Source: Sindora glabra (Eukaryota > Streptophyta > Magnoliopsida > Fabales > Fabaceae). Taken from it: a stretch of DNA of 64,000 nucleotides. The stretch's first letter is position 1. Each line of letters starts with the position of its first letter. A program made the translations under genes and the position numbers. The notes under the pieces are model-generated. The model was not told where the DNA came from and did not search any database. It worked only from the letters and a program-made list of their open reading frames with translations. Location: assembly GCA_020226215.1 (NCBI GenBank), contig CM035236.1:7073001-7137000 (forward strand). The letters run 5' to 3'. Below are positions 37,601-49,942 of the stretch, one piece after another.

Positions 37601-38960
37601 GGAGTACGTAGCATTGAGATCAAACAAAACTTCAACAGAAAAGGTTTCAATAAAGATAGTACATGTCACAATAGTATTAAAGGCATATGCCTTTTAGCGA
37701 ATAAATGTGTACACTCGAACTTGATTCCCTTTTTGGCTTAAAACATTAGCACTTCTCAAAGGTTCTGGAAAATTTCTTGAATATAAAGTTATTAAAGGAT
37801 TTGGATTATTCCGTTAATATATGGAATAACTCACAGCTTGGCTTGCAATATTTTTGGGACAATCTTTTGGTTTATGCCCAATTATCCCACATTTAAAACA
37901 TTGTCCCTCAAAATAATTACAAGGACCATTATGATGAGAATGACACTATAAGCACTAAGGTCTCTCACTAGCTGACGTTGGAAATTGACTTTGTTATTAG
38001 CTTAGAAGATTAAAATAAAGTTTTTATACCCTAGAACTTCTTTATGAAGAGAAACCCACCACAATGGCCTTGAAAAGATAATGGCCCTTAGTAGACCCAC
38101 TCCCAATATGTCTAAGAATAATTTCAAGAGGCATCCCCCTAAAGAATGTACTTGACTCAATCCTTCAGACTGATTTCTCTTCCTGCTTCTCTCTTAAGCT
38201 TGCCTCTCATTTCTCTCATTAACTCTAATCTGAAGTGCTAGTGCTTAGTCCACCACTTCTTGATAAGTGGCATTATGATTACACGAACTTTTTTAAAGTA
38301 TAAATCTTTGAGACTGAGCATAAACCTCTCGATTTTAAGCCTTTCTATAAAAAATAAATATAAAGTATACCAAAACAACTAGATAAATCGAGCATCATAG
38401 TTCACAATAGATAAAATTTTTTATTTTAGGATTTCAAATTCTCGAACTCTTCTTTAACAAAAACTTAGCGGTAAGAAGTAATCATAAACAATTTTCAAAA
38501 AGCCTCTTAAGTCAAAGGCCTTAATCATAAATTTTAATTAGTTACTATATTGATGAATCAATAATAAGCCACATTATCTAGTTAGTAGCCTATTAACTTA
38601 ATTAACAAAGAGATAAGGCTTTGTAACATCCCATCCAACCTTACAATGTGTTAAAAAAATTAGTGTGGATCCACCATTGGATCAAGATCGAAGTATCTAG
38701 GCAAGTTAACTTGGAGGAACTCATGTACAACTTTAAATATATCTTTTATTGCTTTGTAGGAGAGGTATGCTCATGCTTATGTTCTTTTTCTTGATCATGG
38801 CTTTCATCATAACCACCAAGTTACCCAAATGATCACTTTGATCTTTAAAACATCTTACCTAATCGCCAAGTAAATACTACATCAACTTGATCTAAGAGAT
38901 GTTCTAGAAATGGTGTAGTCCAAAGTGAAAATTATTGATTAATTTCTCCATCAGTCTCTT
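37570..38960 (-). pseudogene. Ty3/Gypsy gag zinc knuckle and protease (broken), minus orientation
   Basis: On the minus strand the zinc knuckle CFKCGIIGHKPKDC (C-x2-C-x4-H-x4-C) lies at about 37915-37870. Gag-like sequence stretches to about 38960 on its 5' side, without clean frames. Downstream, near 37660-37600, is an aspartic-protease start: FNTIVT, then EVLFDLNATYSFVSKKFL. The family motif is VLFDSGATHSFVS, so the DSG triad has become DLN. It belongs to the same kind of chromovirus as the minus-oriented LTR at 47.6 kb, from which it is separated by Athila-like element B. Confidence 0.75.
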
Positions 38961-39274
38961 ACTTATCATTATGAGCTTGAAGACTCTTACATGATTTTTC
39001 ATCTCCAGAACGATTCACTCATGCTTGACTTCACATGTTAACTATTTCCAAATTATTTATAAATTTCCTTAAACAATCATATAACAATTCAAATAATCAA
39101 TAAATAATTTATTAATCAATTTATCAAATAACTTATAATGCACTATATCACACACAAACTCTACCACCTATCATCATAGTATAATAAGGTTCATCAAAAC
39201 ATTACTAGTGGTACATGATCTTGGGTGCACATTTATTGTTGATATAGTTTCAATCAATATCTATCATGGTAGTA

Positions 39275-39279
39275 TATAG
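39275..39279. repeat. Left target-site duplication of Athila-like element B
   Basis: TATAG directly before the LTR start at 39280; the same five bases occur at 47515-47519, directly after the 3' LTR. Confidence 0.65.
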
Positions 39280-40897
39280 TGATAAGTAAGATTTTATTTA
39301 TATTATTTTCTCCTATTTCATGTCTTTTAGTATGTTATATTTGTAAAATTTCACAGAATTGACCTTATTTTATAATTTGGGATTAACTTTACAATATTCT
39401 AAATTTATTTGGTTAATGTTGTATTTTGACACTATTTCTATTTTTTAACTATATCTTACACTCTGGATATCAGATTGGAGTAACCTTTATACCTTTGGAA
39501 ATATTAAAGAAAGATTTATAAATTTGATGTTTTGATGAAAGCTCAATTTGGACTCCTTGAAATCCTTATTTAGTCAATAAGCTAAAGCCTCATTTTTGTC
39601 CAAACTGAGCTAGTTTTGGTTTTTGGGTTATATTTAGAGTTACAGAGGTCTAATTAATGTAAAACTAGTGCCTAAATCTTCATAAAACCTAGCTTTACAA
39701 ATTTTATCTCTATGATTTACTCAAATTACATTGTTTTAGTGGTCTTATATAGTTAGAAATCAAACTTACAAGATTTTTACTGTTATAATTCTTAGAGTTA
39801 ATTGCTTTGTAAAAATGGGTTCTAAGCTTCTAAAAATTAAGAAGGCCCTATCTTTGTAATCCTGAGAGATATATAATTCAAGTCTAATAGGTTTTTAAGG
39901 TAATTAAGTTAAGTATAAAGGCAAGAACACAAATTAGAAATTAAACTTTACACTTAGATAGCAACATAGTTTTCTTTCTTCTTATTCTAGCTTGTGTTCT
40001 CTATTCATGGAAGGTTGAATTCAGAGTTAATTTAAGAATTTTCAAGCTCTTCTCTTCTAGTTAATGAGACCATGATTTGTAATTTTAATTTTTTTTAATT
40101 AATTTTTCTCTATCCCTAATTACTTGTATTGATTTCTTGAAATTATATATGTAAGATACTGATTTGGTATAATTGGTATTCATCTTGTGATTTCTAATCT
40201 TTTGCTATTTTGATGTTGAATTATGGTTAGTTAATCATGGTTTTACACATAAAGGTAGAAGGTTAAAGGATTAATTTTGAGGTTTCTGATTTAATTTCTC
40301 AATTTGACTAAATTCTATCTTTAAATCAATTTTAATCTAACTTATGAATTATAGTAGTTGCTTAATTCGACTAATTTTAATTGATCAAATCCTAAATAGT
40401 TATCTAGCATAGGATTCACAAATTATTGCAACGATTTTAGGTAATTCAAGGTTAAAAGATTAATTAAAAAAGTCAAATATCAATTGATCCATAATTAATC
40501 TAAACTAAAGTTTTCAATTACTTGAATTGACTATTTTATTACATTGATTTCTTCTTTGTTGTTTATTTTGTATTTTTCTTTGTTTAATATGTTTATTTTA
40601 ATTTTGAATTATAAAACCCCTTAATTATGTGTTCTACATATTGCATTCTGCATAATATAGCATTTTGCATTCTATTAGCATATTGTTTCATTTTATTTGC
40701 ATAGTCTATTTTGCATTTATTTCTTCTATTTTTAGTACATAATAAATTAAATAATTGTGAAACCATTATTAACAAGTCAATTTGGAAACGATAATTCAAA
40801 GAATCACAGGGTTATGACCTGGTTTGTATTACTATACTATATTATTTTTAACAAACAAACATAATCTGATTTTAGTGTATTACAATGTATTTGTTTA
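39280..40897 (+). repeat. 5' LTR of Athila-like element B
   Basis: Direct repeat of 45936-47514. Shared words in order: TGATAAGTAAGATTTTAT, TTCGGTTAATGTTG (TTTGGTTAATGTTG here), GACTCCTTGAAATCCTTA, GGTTAAAGGATT and ATGAATTATTGCA (AAATTATTGCA here). Divergence looks like roughly one base in eight to ten by eye, so the insertion is old. Confidence 0.85.
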
Positions 40898-40902
40898 AAA
40901 TT

Positions 40903-40922
40903 TTAGTGCCATTGTCAGGAAT
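40903..40922 (+). other. Primer-binding site of Athila-like element B
   Basis: TAGTGCCATTGTCAGGAATC follows the 5' LTR after a few bases. It resembles the tRNA-Asp-type site TGGCGCCGTTGCCGGGGATC used by Athila/Tat elements, with decay mostly at G/C positions. Confidence 0.7.
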
Positions 40923-41466
40923 CGACTTGAATTAATACTTTCCTACATATTACTCGCTATGTGATATATAATTTTTAAACAATCTAGTTAGTAATTACAT
41001 TTATTAATATGTTAGTTGCATTTTACAATAGTTACTTTTTTTTTTATTTGCATTTTCTTGCATTCTATTACATTTTTTAATTTTTACATACTCCTTCATT
41101 TCAATTCATCATATTTTACTTCATCCACATTCAAACAGAGGTTTCTAGCTTAAAGAAATTAATTTTGCATTATTTTGCACCCTATCCCTGAGGATTGTAC
41201 CTAAGTCTTACTAGCTTCAATTGAGTTGAAATTTTTTTTATGGTACTCATGAAATGTGGTATTTTTTAGCCAAATTTCACTATTTTGACCCTTTTTTTAA
41301 TTTTTATTGCATTTTTTTATCTACATTGTTATAAATTTCATTTTGTAGGGGTTCTATAATTTTTTGAAAATGTCTACATATGTTAATTAAATGTGTTTAG
41401 GATAATTTTTCATAATACATTAGTATTTTGGTGCTTCTATGCTTCTATCTAATGTAATTGTAGTAC

Positions 41467-42230
41467 ATGATTAGGAGAATTAATGGTGAATTAATAGAGT
41501 TTGATTTTGAAACTAATAGAACTTTTCATTTTTTGTGTAGGAGTAGAAATAAAGATAGTTCTAGCATTCCCACCCCTTTTTTTTATCCTTTAGATAGCTT
41601 TAATAGCATGGCACACAATAATAAGACTTTAAAGCAATTAGCTACCCCAAATGTTACTTACCAACCATTAGGCATCCAATACTCTGAATTAGATGCTAAT
41701 TTTGAGCTTAAATGTAGTCTAATATACTTACTTCCAAGATTTCATGGTCTTGTAGGTAAAAATCCTTATAAGTACTTAAAAGAGTTCCATATGATTTGCT
41801 TTACCATGAAACTTCAAGGTATTTCAAAAGACCACATTAATTTGAGGGTCTTTCCTTCTCTCTTGCTGATGCAGTTGAAGATTGGCTATACTATTTGCAA
41901 CTTAGTTTTATAACATGCTGGAATGACATGAAGCAATTATTCCTTGAAAAAAACTTTCCTTGCATCTAGAGCAGTTACAATAAGGAAAGAAATATATGGC
42001 ATTAAGCAGCTAAATTGAGAGACATTATATGAATATTAGGAGATATTCAAGAAGTTGTGTACAAGCTATTTATACCACTAGATTAGTGAGCAACTTCTAA
42101 TCTAATACTTTTATGAAGGCTTTCTTCTTATGGATAAGAGTATGATTGATGTAGTAAGTGATGATGCATTAGTAGATAAAACTCCTATGGTTGCCAAAGA
42201 TCTTATAACAAATATAACAACAAATTCCTA
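41467..42230 (+). pseudogene. gag of Athila-like element B
   Basis: A 148-codon open frame from 41467 (EFDFETNRTFHFLCRSRNK ... LKQLATPNVTYQPLGIQYSE ... LIYLLPRFHGLVGKNPYKYL) is followed, after frameshifts, by WNDMKQLFLEKNF, IRKEIYGIKQLN and DKTPMVAKDLI. These are the ordered motifs of the plant retrotransposon gag domain of Athila-type elements. The start codon is not certain because the family protein usually has a longer N-terminal lead. Gag forms the virus-like particle. This copy is non-functional. Confidence 0.88.
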
Positions 42231-43249
42231 ACAGTTTGGAACTAGAATTATGGGTACTACTACTAAAGGCATGCATAAGCTCAATTTTTCCAATTTAAAC
42301 TAGCAAAGATTGGACAAATAAGTTAGACAAATTAACTTTTTTAGTTAGACAAATGGTAATGCGACAATAGTAACAAATCTAAGTTCCTTCTACCAAACTT
42401 TATAGCATCTACTCTTGGTTAACTTATCTAATAAATTTGTGTCCTACATTACAAGATGATGAGTATTTTCCTCTAACATATGTAGTAATAATTTATCCTG
42501 TTAAGCATTAATTCCAATAACAGGACTAGTACCAATTCTAGTAGCTTAAACAATATCACCAATAGCAAGCTCAATATCCTAGTTGGAGAGAAAATTAAAA
42601 TTTTAAATAAATAACAATCTTGGTCCAATTCAATATCCTCTTCTTGCATATAACAAAATGTAACTAAATCCTACTCCACGACCAAATTCAACCTTTTCTT
42701 AGCCATCTTTTATAGAGTTGGTTAAGCAAATAATGACCAACAACCTATAATTCTAACAAAGAACAAAGGCCATAATCATCAATTTACAAACTCAAATTGG
42801 CTAATTAACCTCCACCATTAATGAGCTTAAAGCAAAAGGTTCTAATTAGCCTTTTTCTAGAAACACAAAAAATAAAGAAGTTGTCAATGTCATTATGCTA
42901 AGAAGTGCTAATGAAATTGATAAGCTTTTGTCATTAAAACCAGAATCAAGCCATACATCAGAAATAAATCAACTAGCAAGAAATAAACAAAAAATAAGGA
43001 ATACACTAGAAAAGAATAACATGAAGTAACCAAAACTAGAAATAAAGCATGTTGACAATATGGTAAATTCTTTTCTTACATCCTCACCTCCCATTAATTT
43101 TCCTATTCCTCTCCCTTTTCCAAGAAAATTTTTTCCTAAAAAAAAATTGAAAATGAAAATAAAATTTTGGAGTCCTTAGAAAAGTAGAAGTTAATATATT
43201 TTTGCTAGATTTAATAAAGCAAATTCTAAGGTATGCTAATTTTTTGAAA

Positions 43250-43700
43250 AATTTATGCATCAATAAAAGAAAATTAAAGATGATATGAAAGTATGTGTAA
43301 GGAGAAATGTGTCTGCAATCATTCAAAAAAAATTATCAAGAAAATGCAAATATTCAAGCACATTTACCATTTGATAGGCTATAAGAAAAATTAAAATTAA
43401 GCATGCTATGCTAGGCTTAAGAGTTTCAATCAATGTCATACCTTTTTCTATTTTTAATTCTATAAATTTAGGACCTTTAAAACAAATAAGTGTAGTTGTT
43501 CAATTAGTAAATAGATCTAACATTTAAACCTTGGGTTTTGTCAAGGATATTCTAGTGCAGGTTGATGGATTCATCTTTTAAGCAAATTTTTATATTTTAA
43601 AGATAAAAAATTAGATATTTGATGTTCTTCCACCAATCCTTCTTAGAAGGCCTTTTCTCAAGATAGCAAAAATCATATTAATGTTTATGATGGAACATTA
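43250..43700 (+). pseudogene. Aspartic-protease region of Athila-like element B (motif destroyed)
   Basis: Across stops the frame reads VRRNVSAIIQKKLSRKCK, then IKHAMLGLRVSINVIPF, LVQVDGFIF and (next frame) the PPILLRRPFLK motif typical of the end of this domain. The catalytic DLGAS is GLRVS here. Element A has NLRVL at the same place, so both copies share the GA to RV change. Confidence 0.7.
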
Positions 43701-44029
43701 ACCATAGAATTTGATAGTGTTACAATTAAGTTTGATATTTCTGAAACTATGCAAGATAATTCTGTATTCTTTCTTCACACTTTAGAGCTATTATTGCATG
43801 ATGTTTTTCCTCCCATTTTTTTGATATTAATGTTTCTGATTCTAAATTTTCTGGTTCTAGTTATGATTCTATTATTCTAATTTTTTCTATTTTTAATTTT
43901 AACATTTTTGTTTTTTATGTTATCGGTTCTACAATAATTAATTTTAATTTACAAGTTAATGCTATTCATGATGACATACTTGCTTAGTTTTCTATTTTTT
44001 CAAAATTTATGAATTGTGTAGATAACCAT

Positions 44030-44400
44030 GAATGTCCTTATAGAGATAGTGTTGTTATATGTGATATATGTGCTAAAATTTTTACATTTTTAGGTGATGA
44101 TAATAATATTATTTCAAAAATTAAGGAAAATAATGATATTGGAGACATTCCACTTTTAGAGGAAAAAATGTTGTTATATTAATCATTTTAGCCATTTTAA
44201 TTGTCATATTGAATTCATTTTATCAAATAATTTTGAATATTCAAACAAGAGTAATTTAATAATAGCATTTAGAGAAGTAATAATGGATGATCTTAATTTT
44301 CAAAATAAGTCTTTTATGAATGACTTACAAGTTGGCAAATTGAAAACAATAGGGGTAGCCAATCATCAAATAGATCTTGGTTGAGAAAATTTAAGTTATG
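44030..44400 (+). pseudogene. Conserved domain of unknown function, Athila-like element B
   Basis: ICAKIFTFLGDDNNIISKIK, then after a frame break EFILSNNFEYSNKSNLIIAF, VIMDDLNFQNKSFMNDLQVG and LKTIGVANHQ. It is collinear with the 135-codon open frame of element A (18682-18275). It replaces the position where reverse transcriptase would be expected. Function unknown. Confidence 0.6.
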
Positions 44401-44535
44401 TCAAGCTAAAGATATTAAAGAAAGGTGCTTCTTGGGATACAATTTAAGCTATTTAAATTTGCATTATCTTACATTTCTCTTTTATTTACTTATCATTTAT
44501 CCTTCTTGATCTTAATGATGATGTTGATATATTTT

Positions 44536-44580
44536 ACATTGAGGACAATGTAAAATTTAAGTGTGGGGAAAAGACTTTTA
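44536..44580 (+). promoter_or_regulatory. Palindromic Athila-type motif upstream of the polypurine tract
   Basis: TTTACATTGAGGACAATGTAAA is a near-perfect inverted repeat (TTTACATTG / CAATGTAAA) followed by ATTTAAGTGTGGGG. The same motif, in antisense, is in element A near 18112. Athila elements carry a similar ATTGAGGACAATG block before their 3' LTR. It could fold as an RNA hairpin; its role is not known to me. Confidence 0.6.
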
Positions 44581-45935
44581 GGATTTATTTTATGCTTTAC
44601 ATCTAACATAAAATTTAAGTGTGTAGAAGAGACTTTTAGGATTTATTTTGTACTTTATGTCTAATGCTTAAAAAATAGGAAAATTTTAAAAAAATATGTC
44701 TTTGACTCGTTTTTGAGTCCTTTTAGGTCATTTTAATCACTTTCTATTTATAAAGATTTTGCATTTTTCATGAGTAAAATTCAATTGAAATTAGATAGGA
44801 TTCATAACATGATTGAATAAATGATTTTGCTTCCAGAAATTAATTGATATAGTGATAATTTTTTAATTAGTAGATTGAACTTGATAGCATAATTTACCTC
44901 GTGAGATTTTGAGCTTTATGTTAAAAATTCATGTTATTCTCTTTTTTTCTTATGCAATGTTCTTCTATGGTTTATTTCTCTAAAACTTATTTTCATTCTT
45001 TTCGAAATTACATTTTATACATATATGTATAAAAATGATAAAGACATTCTTTCTTTGTTTAAGTTAGAGTCATAAAACTAATTTTAAGTTTTTATCATTG
45101 TTAGCCCCTTTGAACTTTAATTGCCCTTTTTTATTGATTAACATATAAGCACATTTTTCCTAAAAAAATAAAATAAATATTTTTACCTAACCTTAAAAAT
45201 TAGCAAAGCATTTAAATTTTTATGAAATGGACTTTTCAATAAGTATGGATGTATGTGAATTTATGTATTGTAAAAAGTTATTAACTTCAAGTTTAAAGGT
45301 TGGTTGAAAAAAAATTCAAAATAAAGAAAAGAAAAAGTTAAAAAAATGAAGAATGAAAAAAAGATCTAAAAAACAGAAAAGAAAAAAAAATTAAAAAAAT
45401 TAAGAACTTAATGAGTATTTGAATTTGACTTATTGTGTTGAGTTATAATTTTTCATGATTAACCTATATGTTTTTTATTTAAATACTCTATTAATTTCTT
45501 TGATTTCTAAATTCTTATTTTTCCTTCCCTTTCCCTCAACCACATTATAACCTTGAATAAAATTCTTTTGATTTATATTGTGCATGTAATTTGTGTAGTG
45601 GAGATTAAATTAATAGCAAGTTTATGGTAAAGTAATTTGATAAAATGAACTTGAGTGAAACACTTGCCTTAAATACATGAGAATTGGAGAAAGTGAATTT
45701 TATAAAAATTTACTATGTTGATTTACTCTTTTTGAATGAAGTTGCTAAATTAATTAGTTTCAAGTTTGTTAAAAAAAATTTTAATGATGCATTATGTTTC
45801 TTGTTAGCTTACATTTGTCTTTTCCTCATGGATTTGTGATTTTAAAATTTTTGGAAAGTAAAATATTTTGTTTCTTACTTTTAAATAAAGTTATGTCTTG
45901 CTTAAGAATATATAAAAGTTAAGTGTAAGGGTGTT

Positions 45936-47514
45936 TGATAAGTAAGATTTTATCTATATTGTTTCCTCTTATTTCATGTATCTTAATGTGTTATATTTGC
46001 TAAATTTCATAAAATTGATCTTGTTTTATAATTTGAGATTAGTTTTACAATATTATAAATTTATTCGGTTAATGTTGAATTTTAACATTGTTTTTATTTT
46101 TTAGCTATATCTTGGGCTTTGGATATCGAATTATAGTGATCTTTATACTATTGAAAAGTTTAAAGAAAGATTTAGAAGCCCAGTTTAGACTCCTTGAAAT
46201 CCTTAGTTAACGAAGAAAATGAAGCCCTTTTTCTATTCCAATTAAGTCAACTTCAGTTTTTAGGTCATATCTAGAGTTACCAAAGTCAAATTAATGTAAA
46301 ATTAGTGTTTAAATCTTCATAAGACCTAGATCTACAATTTTATGTTTATGGTCTACCCAGATTATATTATTTTAATAGTATTATACTAGTTAGAAGTTAG
46401 ACTTGTAGGATTTTTATTACTATAACTCTTAGAGTTAATTACTTTGTAAAAATAGGATTTGGGCTTATAAAAATTAGGAAGGCCCCATCTTTGTAATTCT
46501 AAGAGACATAGAATTCAAGTCCAATAAGGTTTTAGGGTAATTAAGTTAAGTATAAATACAAGAACATAGATTAGAAATCAAACTTTATATTCTAGCTAAC
46601 AATATAGTTTTCTCTCTTTTTCTTGTAGTTTGCATTCTTTAGTTATAAAAGACTAAATTCGAAATTAATTTAAGGATTTTGAGGCTCTTATCTTCTAGAT
46701 TATAAGATTATAATTTGTAATATTGACTTTTTATGATTAATTTTCCTCTTTCCTTGATTACTTGTGCTAATTTTTTGAAATTATATGTGTTAGATATTGA
46801 TTTGGTATAATTAGTATTCATCCTTGTGATTTCTAATCTTTTGTTATTTGATGTTGAATTATGATTGGTTAATCATGTTGTTACACATAGGAGCAGAAGG
46901 TTAAAGGATTCATTTGAAAATTTCTAATTTAATTTCTTAATTCTTTTTGATCTAGCTTAGAGATTATAACTTATGCTTAATTTGACTAATTTTAATTAAT
47001 TAAATTTTAAATAGTTATCTAGTATAGGATTCATGAATTATTGCAGGAGTTCTAGGTAATTCAAGGTTGAAAGATTAATTAAAAAAAGTCAAATATCAAT
47101 TGATCTATAATTAATCTAAACTAAAACTTTCAATTCCTCAAATCGATTATTTCATTATATTGATTTCTTCCTTACTATTTATTTTGTATTTTTTTAATAC
47201 ATTTATTTTAATTTTGAATTACAAACCCTCTTAATTTTGTGTTTTATATATTGTATTGTGCATAATACAACATTCTACATTTTATCAGTATGTTATTTCA
47301 TTTTGTTTGTATAGTTTATTTTGCATTTGTTTCTTTTGTTCCTTCTATTTCTAGTGCATAATAAATTAAAAAATTATATAAACATTGTTAGCAAGTGAAT
47401 TTGGAAAATATAATTTAAGAGATTATAGGGATGTGACCTAATTTATCTTATTATACTAATTATTTTTAGCAAATCAGTATAATTTAATTTTATTATATTA
47501 CGATTTGTAAATCA
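45936..47514 (+). repeat. 3' LTR of Athila-like element B
   Basis: The pair of 39280-40897. It begins TGATAAGTAAGATTTTATC and ends ...GTAAATCA, followed by the target duplication TATAG at 47515-47519. Confidence 0.83.
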
Positions 47515-47576
47515 TATAGTTATAACCTAAAGGCCTCATTTCATTAGGAACTTAGACCATACTCTAAGACTAGCTT

Positions 47577-49942
47577 TGTGATGACCTTAACCCGATCGTG
47601 ATGGGTGTGGAACCTACTTTTCGATTTCTACTAACTTATTCTTAATTATCTAACTTGTTCCTATTTAACAAATATGATGCATATACAAAAAAATAGTACT
47701 TTAAAAAAAGAATATTCACTAAAAATTATTAAAAGTTTTACAAGAAAAGAAAGTTTGATGTGCTTATAATCCTTCCAAAATAAGGATAAGCTAGTCCAAA
47801 CTCATAAAGAATTAGTTTAAATATTTCCTCTACTTAAGCCTATGATAAAATAAGGCTTGAAATATACTATATATAAAATTTTCTACTACCATGCTATCAT
47901 CAGTGAACTCCTATAAAGTCTAGCTTTAAGAAGATAGATGTAAAGGCTCAACAAAGAATTTGCAAAAATAATCATAGAGGAGTGAATTCGGAACTTAATG
48001 AATGAATAATCTATAAGAATAATAAATAAATCATAAAAGCTTCCTTACTGGATCATCCTACAAAATTCTCATTGTGGTTGAACATATTAGTAACTAAGTA
48101 TTAACTAGCTTTCAAACTTAAACAATTTTATTCTGTTGTCAAGGCATCATATAAACATTTATAACCAATCATACTTAAGTTCATGCCATATTTAAACTAA
48201 AAAGTAATAATTAGAAATGCATGCAATCACCTTTTATCTCCTAGGTCAACCTTATACTTTCCATAAATTTTCTATCCTTATCCTTCTATAATCTACCTTA
48301 TACATTTCATAAATATATTACTAGAAATTTTCTATCTGGTATTCACAACATCATCCTTATCACATTTTTCATTTTTAATGCCATTCATGGCATAATTTAT
48401 AATGTAAATTAAATACTAAAACTCAAGCTCTACCCAGTGTAATTACAATTTAATTTTAATGTACATAATAATATATGTCAACACCATTATACCTGCTTAC
48501 ATGGTTAGGAGCATTCATGCATATCATAATATACAATCCACAAAACATTTCTTAACACATTTCATTCCATGATTTATGCAATACAATACATATTATATAA
48601 CATGTAATTTCTCATTTCGTGATTATCAAGTTATGCACTTATTTTATAATTATCATGAACCATTTTATCTTTGATGCCTGAAGACCAAACACCCCATATT
48701 GGAGCATTATGAATCATGAAAACATAACACAGATTGGGTATGGATTAATATATAGTTATCAAAGTTATGACTTTTGAATGATCTTTTATGGATAATTCAA
48801 AATTTATGAATATATTATTTATAAAACTTATTTCATATAATAGTAAACTCAATTAGCTTTCTATAGATTAATCATTTTCTCAAATCAATTAAGATTTGAA
48901 TGTGTTATACCTTTTAGAATAAAGACATAAAAAGTTCATTTTTTTTAAAATTAAGTTTTTGACATCTACCCATTATTTTAGTGATATCTTAAAATATATA
49001 TAAGATATTAATTGGAATAAATTCCATTTGAAAGAAGACTAAATTATCTTTCTAATGATAGGTGATTTGCTTAAAATAGGTATAAGATAAAAGAATTATT
49101 CTTTTTCAAAATTAGCATAAAATTTTGGAAACGATGAATTGATTATGCAATCAATTTACCTGCCTTGAACTTACATCTATACAAGAAAAATTGATTGCAT
49201 ACTTGATTCTTATGTCCAGATTTACCGTTGGACCATAAGAATTGATTGTACACTTGATTTACACATAAAAATCATAATTTTTTGCAAAAATTTTATTGTT
49301 CACCTAACCATAAATACCCTCTAAATATATATATTACACATTACACCTATTTAACATCTCATGTCACCTTACTTCATCATTTATTACTCCCATCACATTC
49401 AATCAAATATGTTTCAAGTAAAATCACAAAATAACTAATATGTTATCAATATCATTACGTAATACAAAATTCATAAATTTAATTAAATTATTCACTCACC
49501 TTGTATGGAAGAGAGTGTTCTAAAGTTAGTTTAAAGATCTTTCAATCCTAATCAACTAAATAAATCTTAAATTTATTCATCGACCAAAACGAATAGGAAG
49601 GATTCCTAATGAAAGCAATGTTTTTACCTTGATTGGATAAAAAAATTAAAAAGAATTGATGTTCTTTTTACTTGATTGATGGAGCGGTGAAAAAGATTAT
49701 ATAAAAAGAGTAGGAAGAATTAGAAAGATGAAGGGAAATAAGAGAAACGGGGGTTTTAGAGCTGAAAATTAGAAAAATAGTGCCCTACAAGCATTTTCAA
49801 AAAGTTACTTCTAAACCTATTTACACATTCACTTATATTAGTACAAAATTTTATACTTCATGATTTCAATAAGTTTTTCCTAATCAAATTTTCACTAAAT
49901 TTATATTTTCATATCCTTAGTTTTATTAACTTTATTCCATAT
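47577..49942 (-). mobile_element. LTR of a Tekay-like Ty3/Gypsy element (- orientation)
   Basis: On the minus strand the LTR ends ...CACCCATCACGATCGGGTTA AGGTCATCACA at 47577. It is followed by TAGTCTTAGAGTATGG, a decayed version of the tRNA-Met site TGGTATCAGAG. It matches the right end of the plus-oriented LTR at 15122. A TATA-like site and CT-rich leader lie at about 49660-49780 (read on minus). Repeated GATTGATTGTACACTTGAT-like words (49140-49260) recall the internal repeats of chromovirus LTRs. The gag-protease relic at 38960-37570 is in the same orientation and belongs downstream. The start of the LTR (high-coordinate end) was not found; a tandem duplication extends to about 50320. Confidence 0.6.

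Larger units (their letters stand above)
39280..47514 (+). mobile_element. Athila-like Ty3/Gypsy element B, pol-less, plus orientation
   Basis: 5' LTR 39280-40897 (TGATAAGTAAGATTTTAT...) and 3' LTR 45936-47514 (same start), about 1.6 kb each, flanked by TATAG on both sides. A primer-binding site (TAGTGCCATTGTCAGGAATC, compare TGGCGCCGTTGCCGGGGATC of tRNA-Asp-primed elements) is at 40903-40922. The interior (about 5.0 kb) has gag (41467 to about 42230), a protease region (about 43250-43700) and an unknown domain (about 44030-44400). The palindromic ACATTGAGGACAATGT is at 44538, and a purine-rich stretch (AAGTTAAGTGTAAGGGTG) ends at the 3' LTR. No reverse transcriptase, RNase H or integrase relic was found. 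It sits inside an older minus-oriented chromovirus, about 60 bp from the LTR end of that element. Confidence 0.87.

Noticed and set aside
15163..47514. One large inverted duplication (LTR + Athila-like element on each arm)
   Set aside because: The short gaps between the LTR end and the Athila-like element, and the far flanks, do not look alike, and only one copy has a clear TATAG duplication. Independent insertions are simpler.
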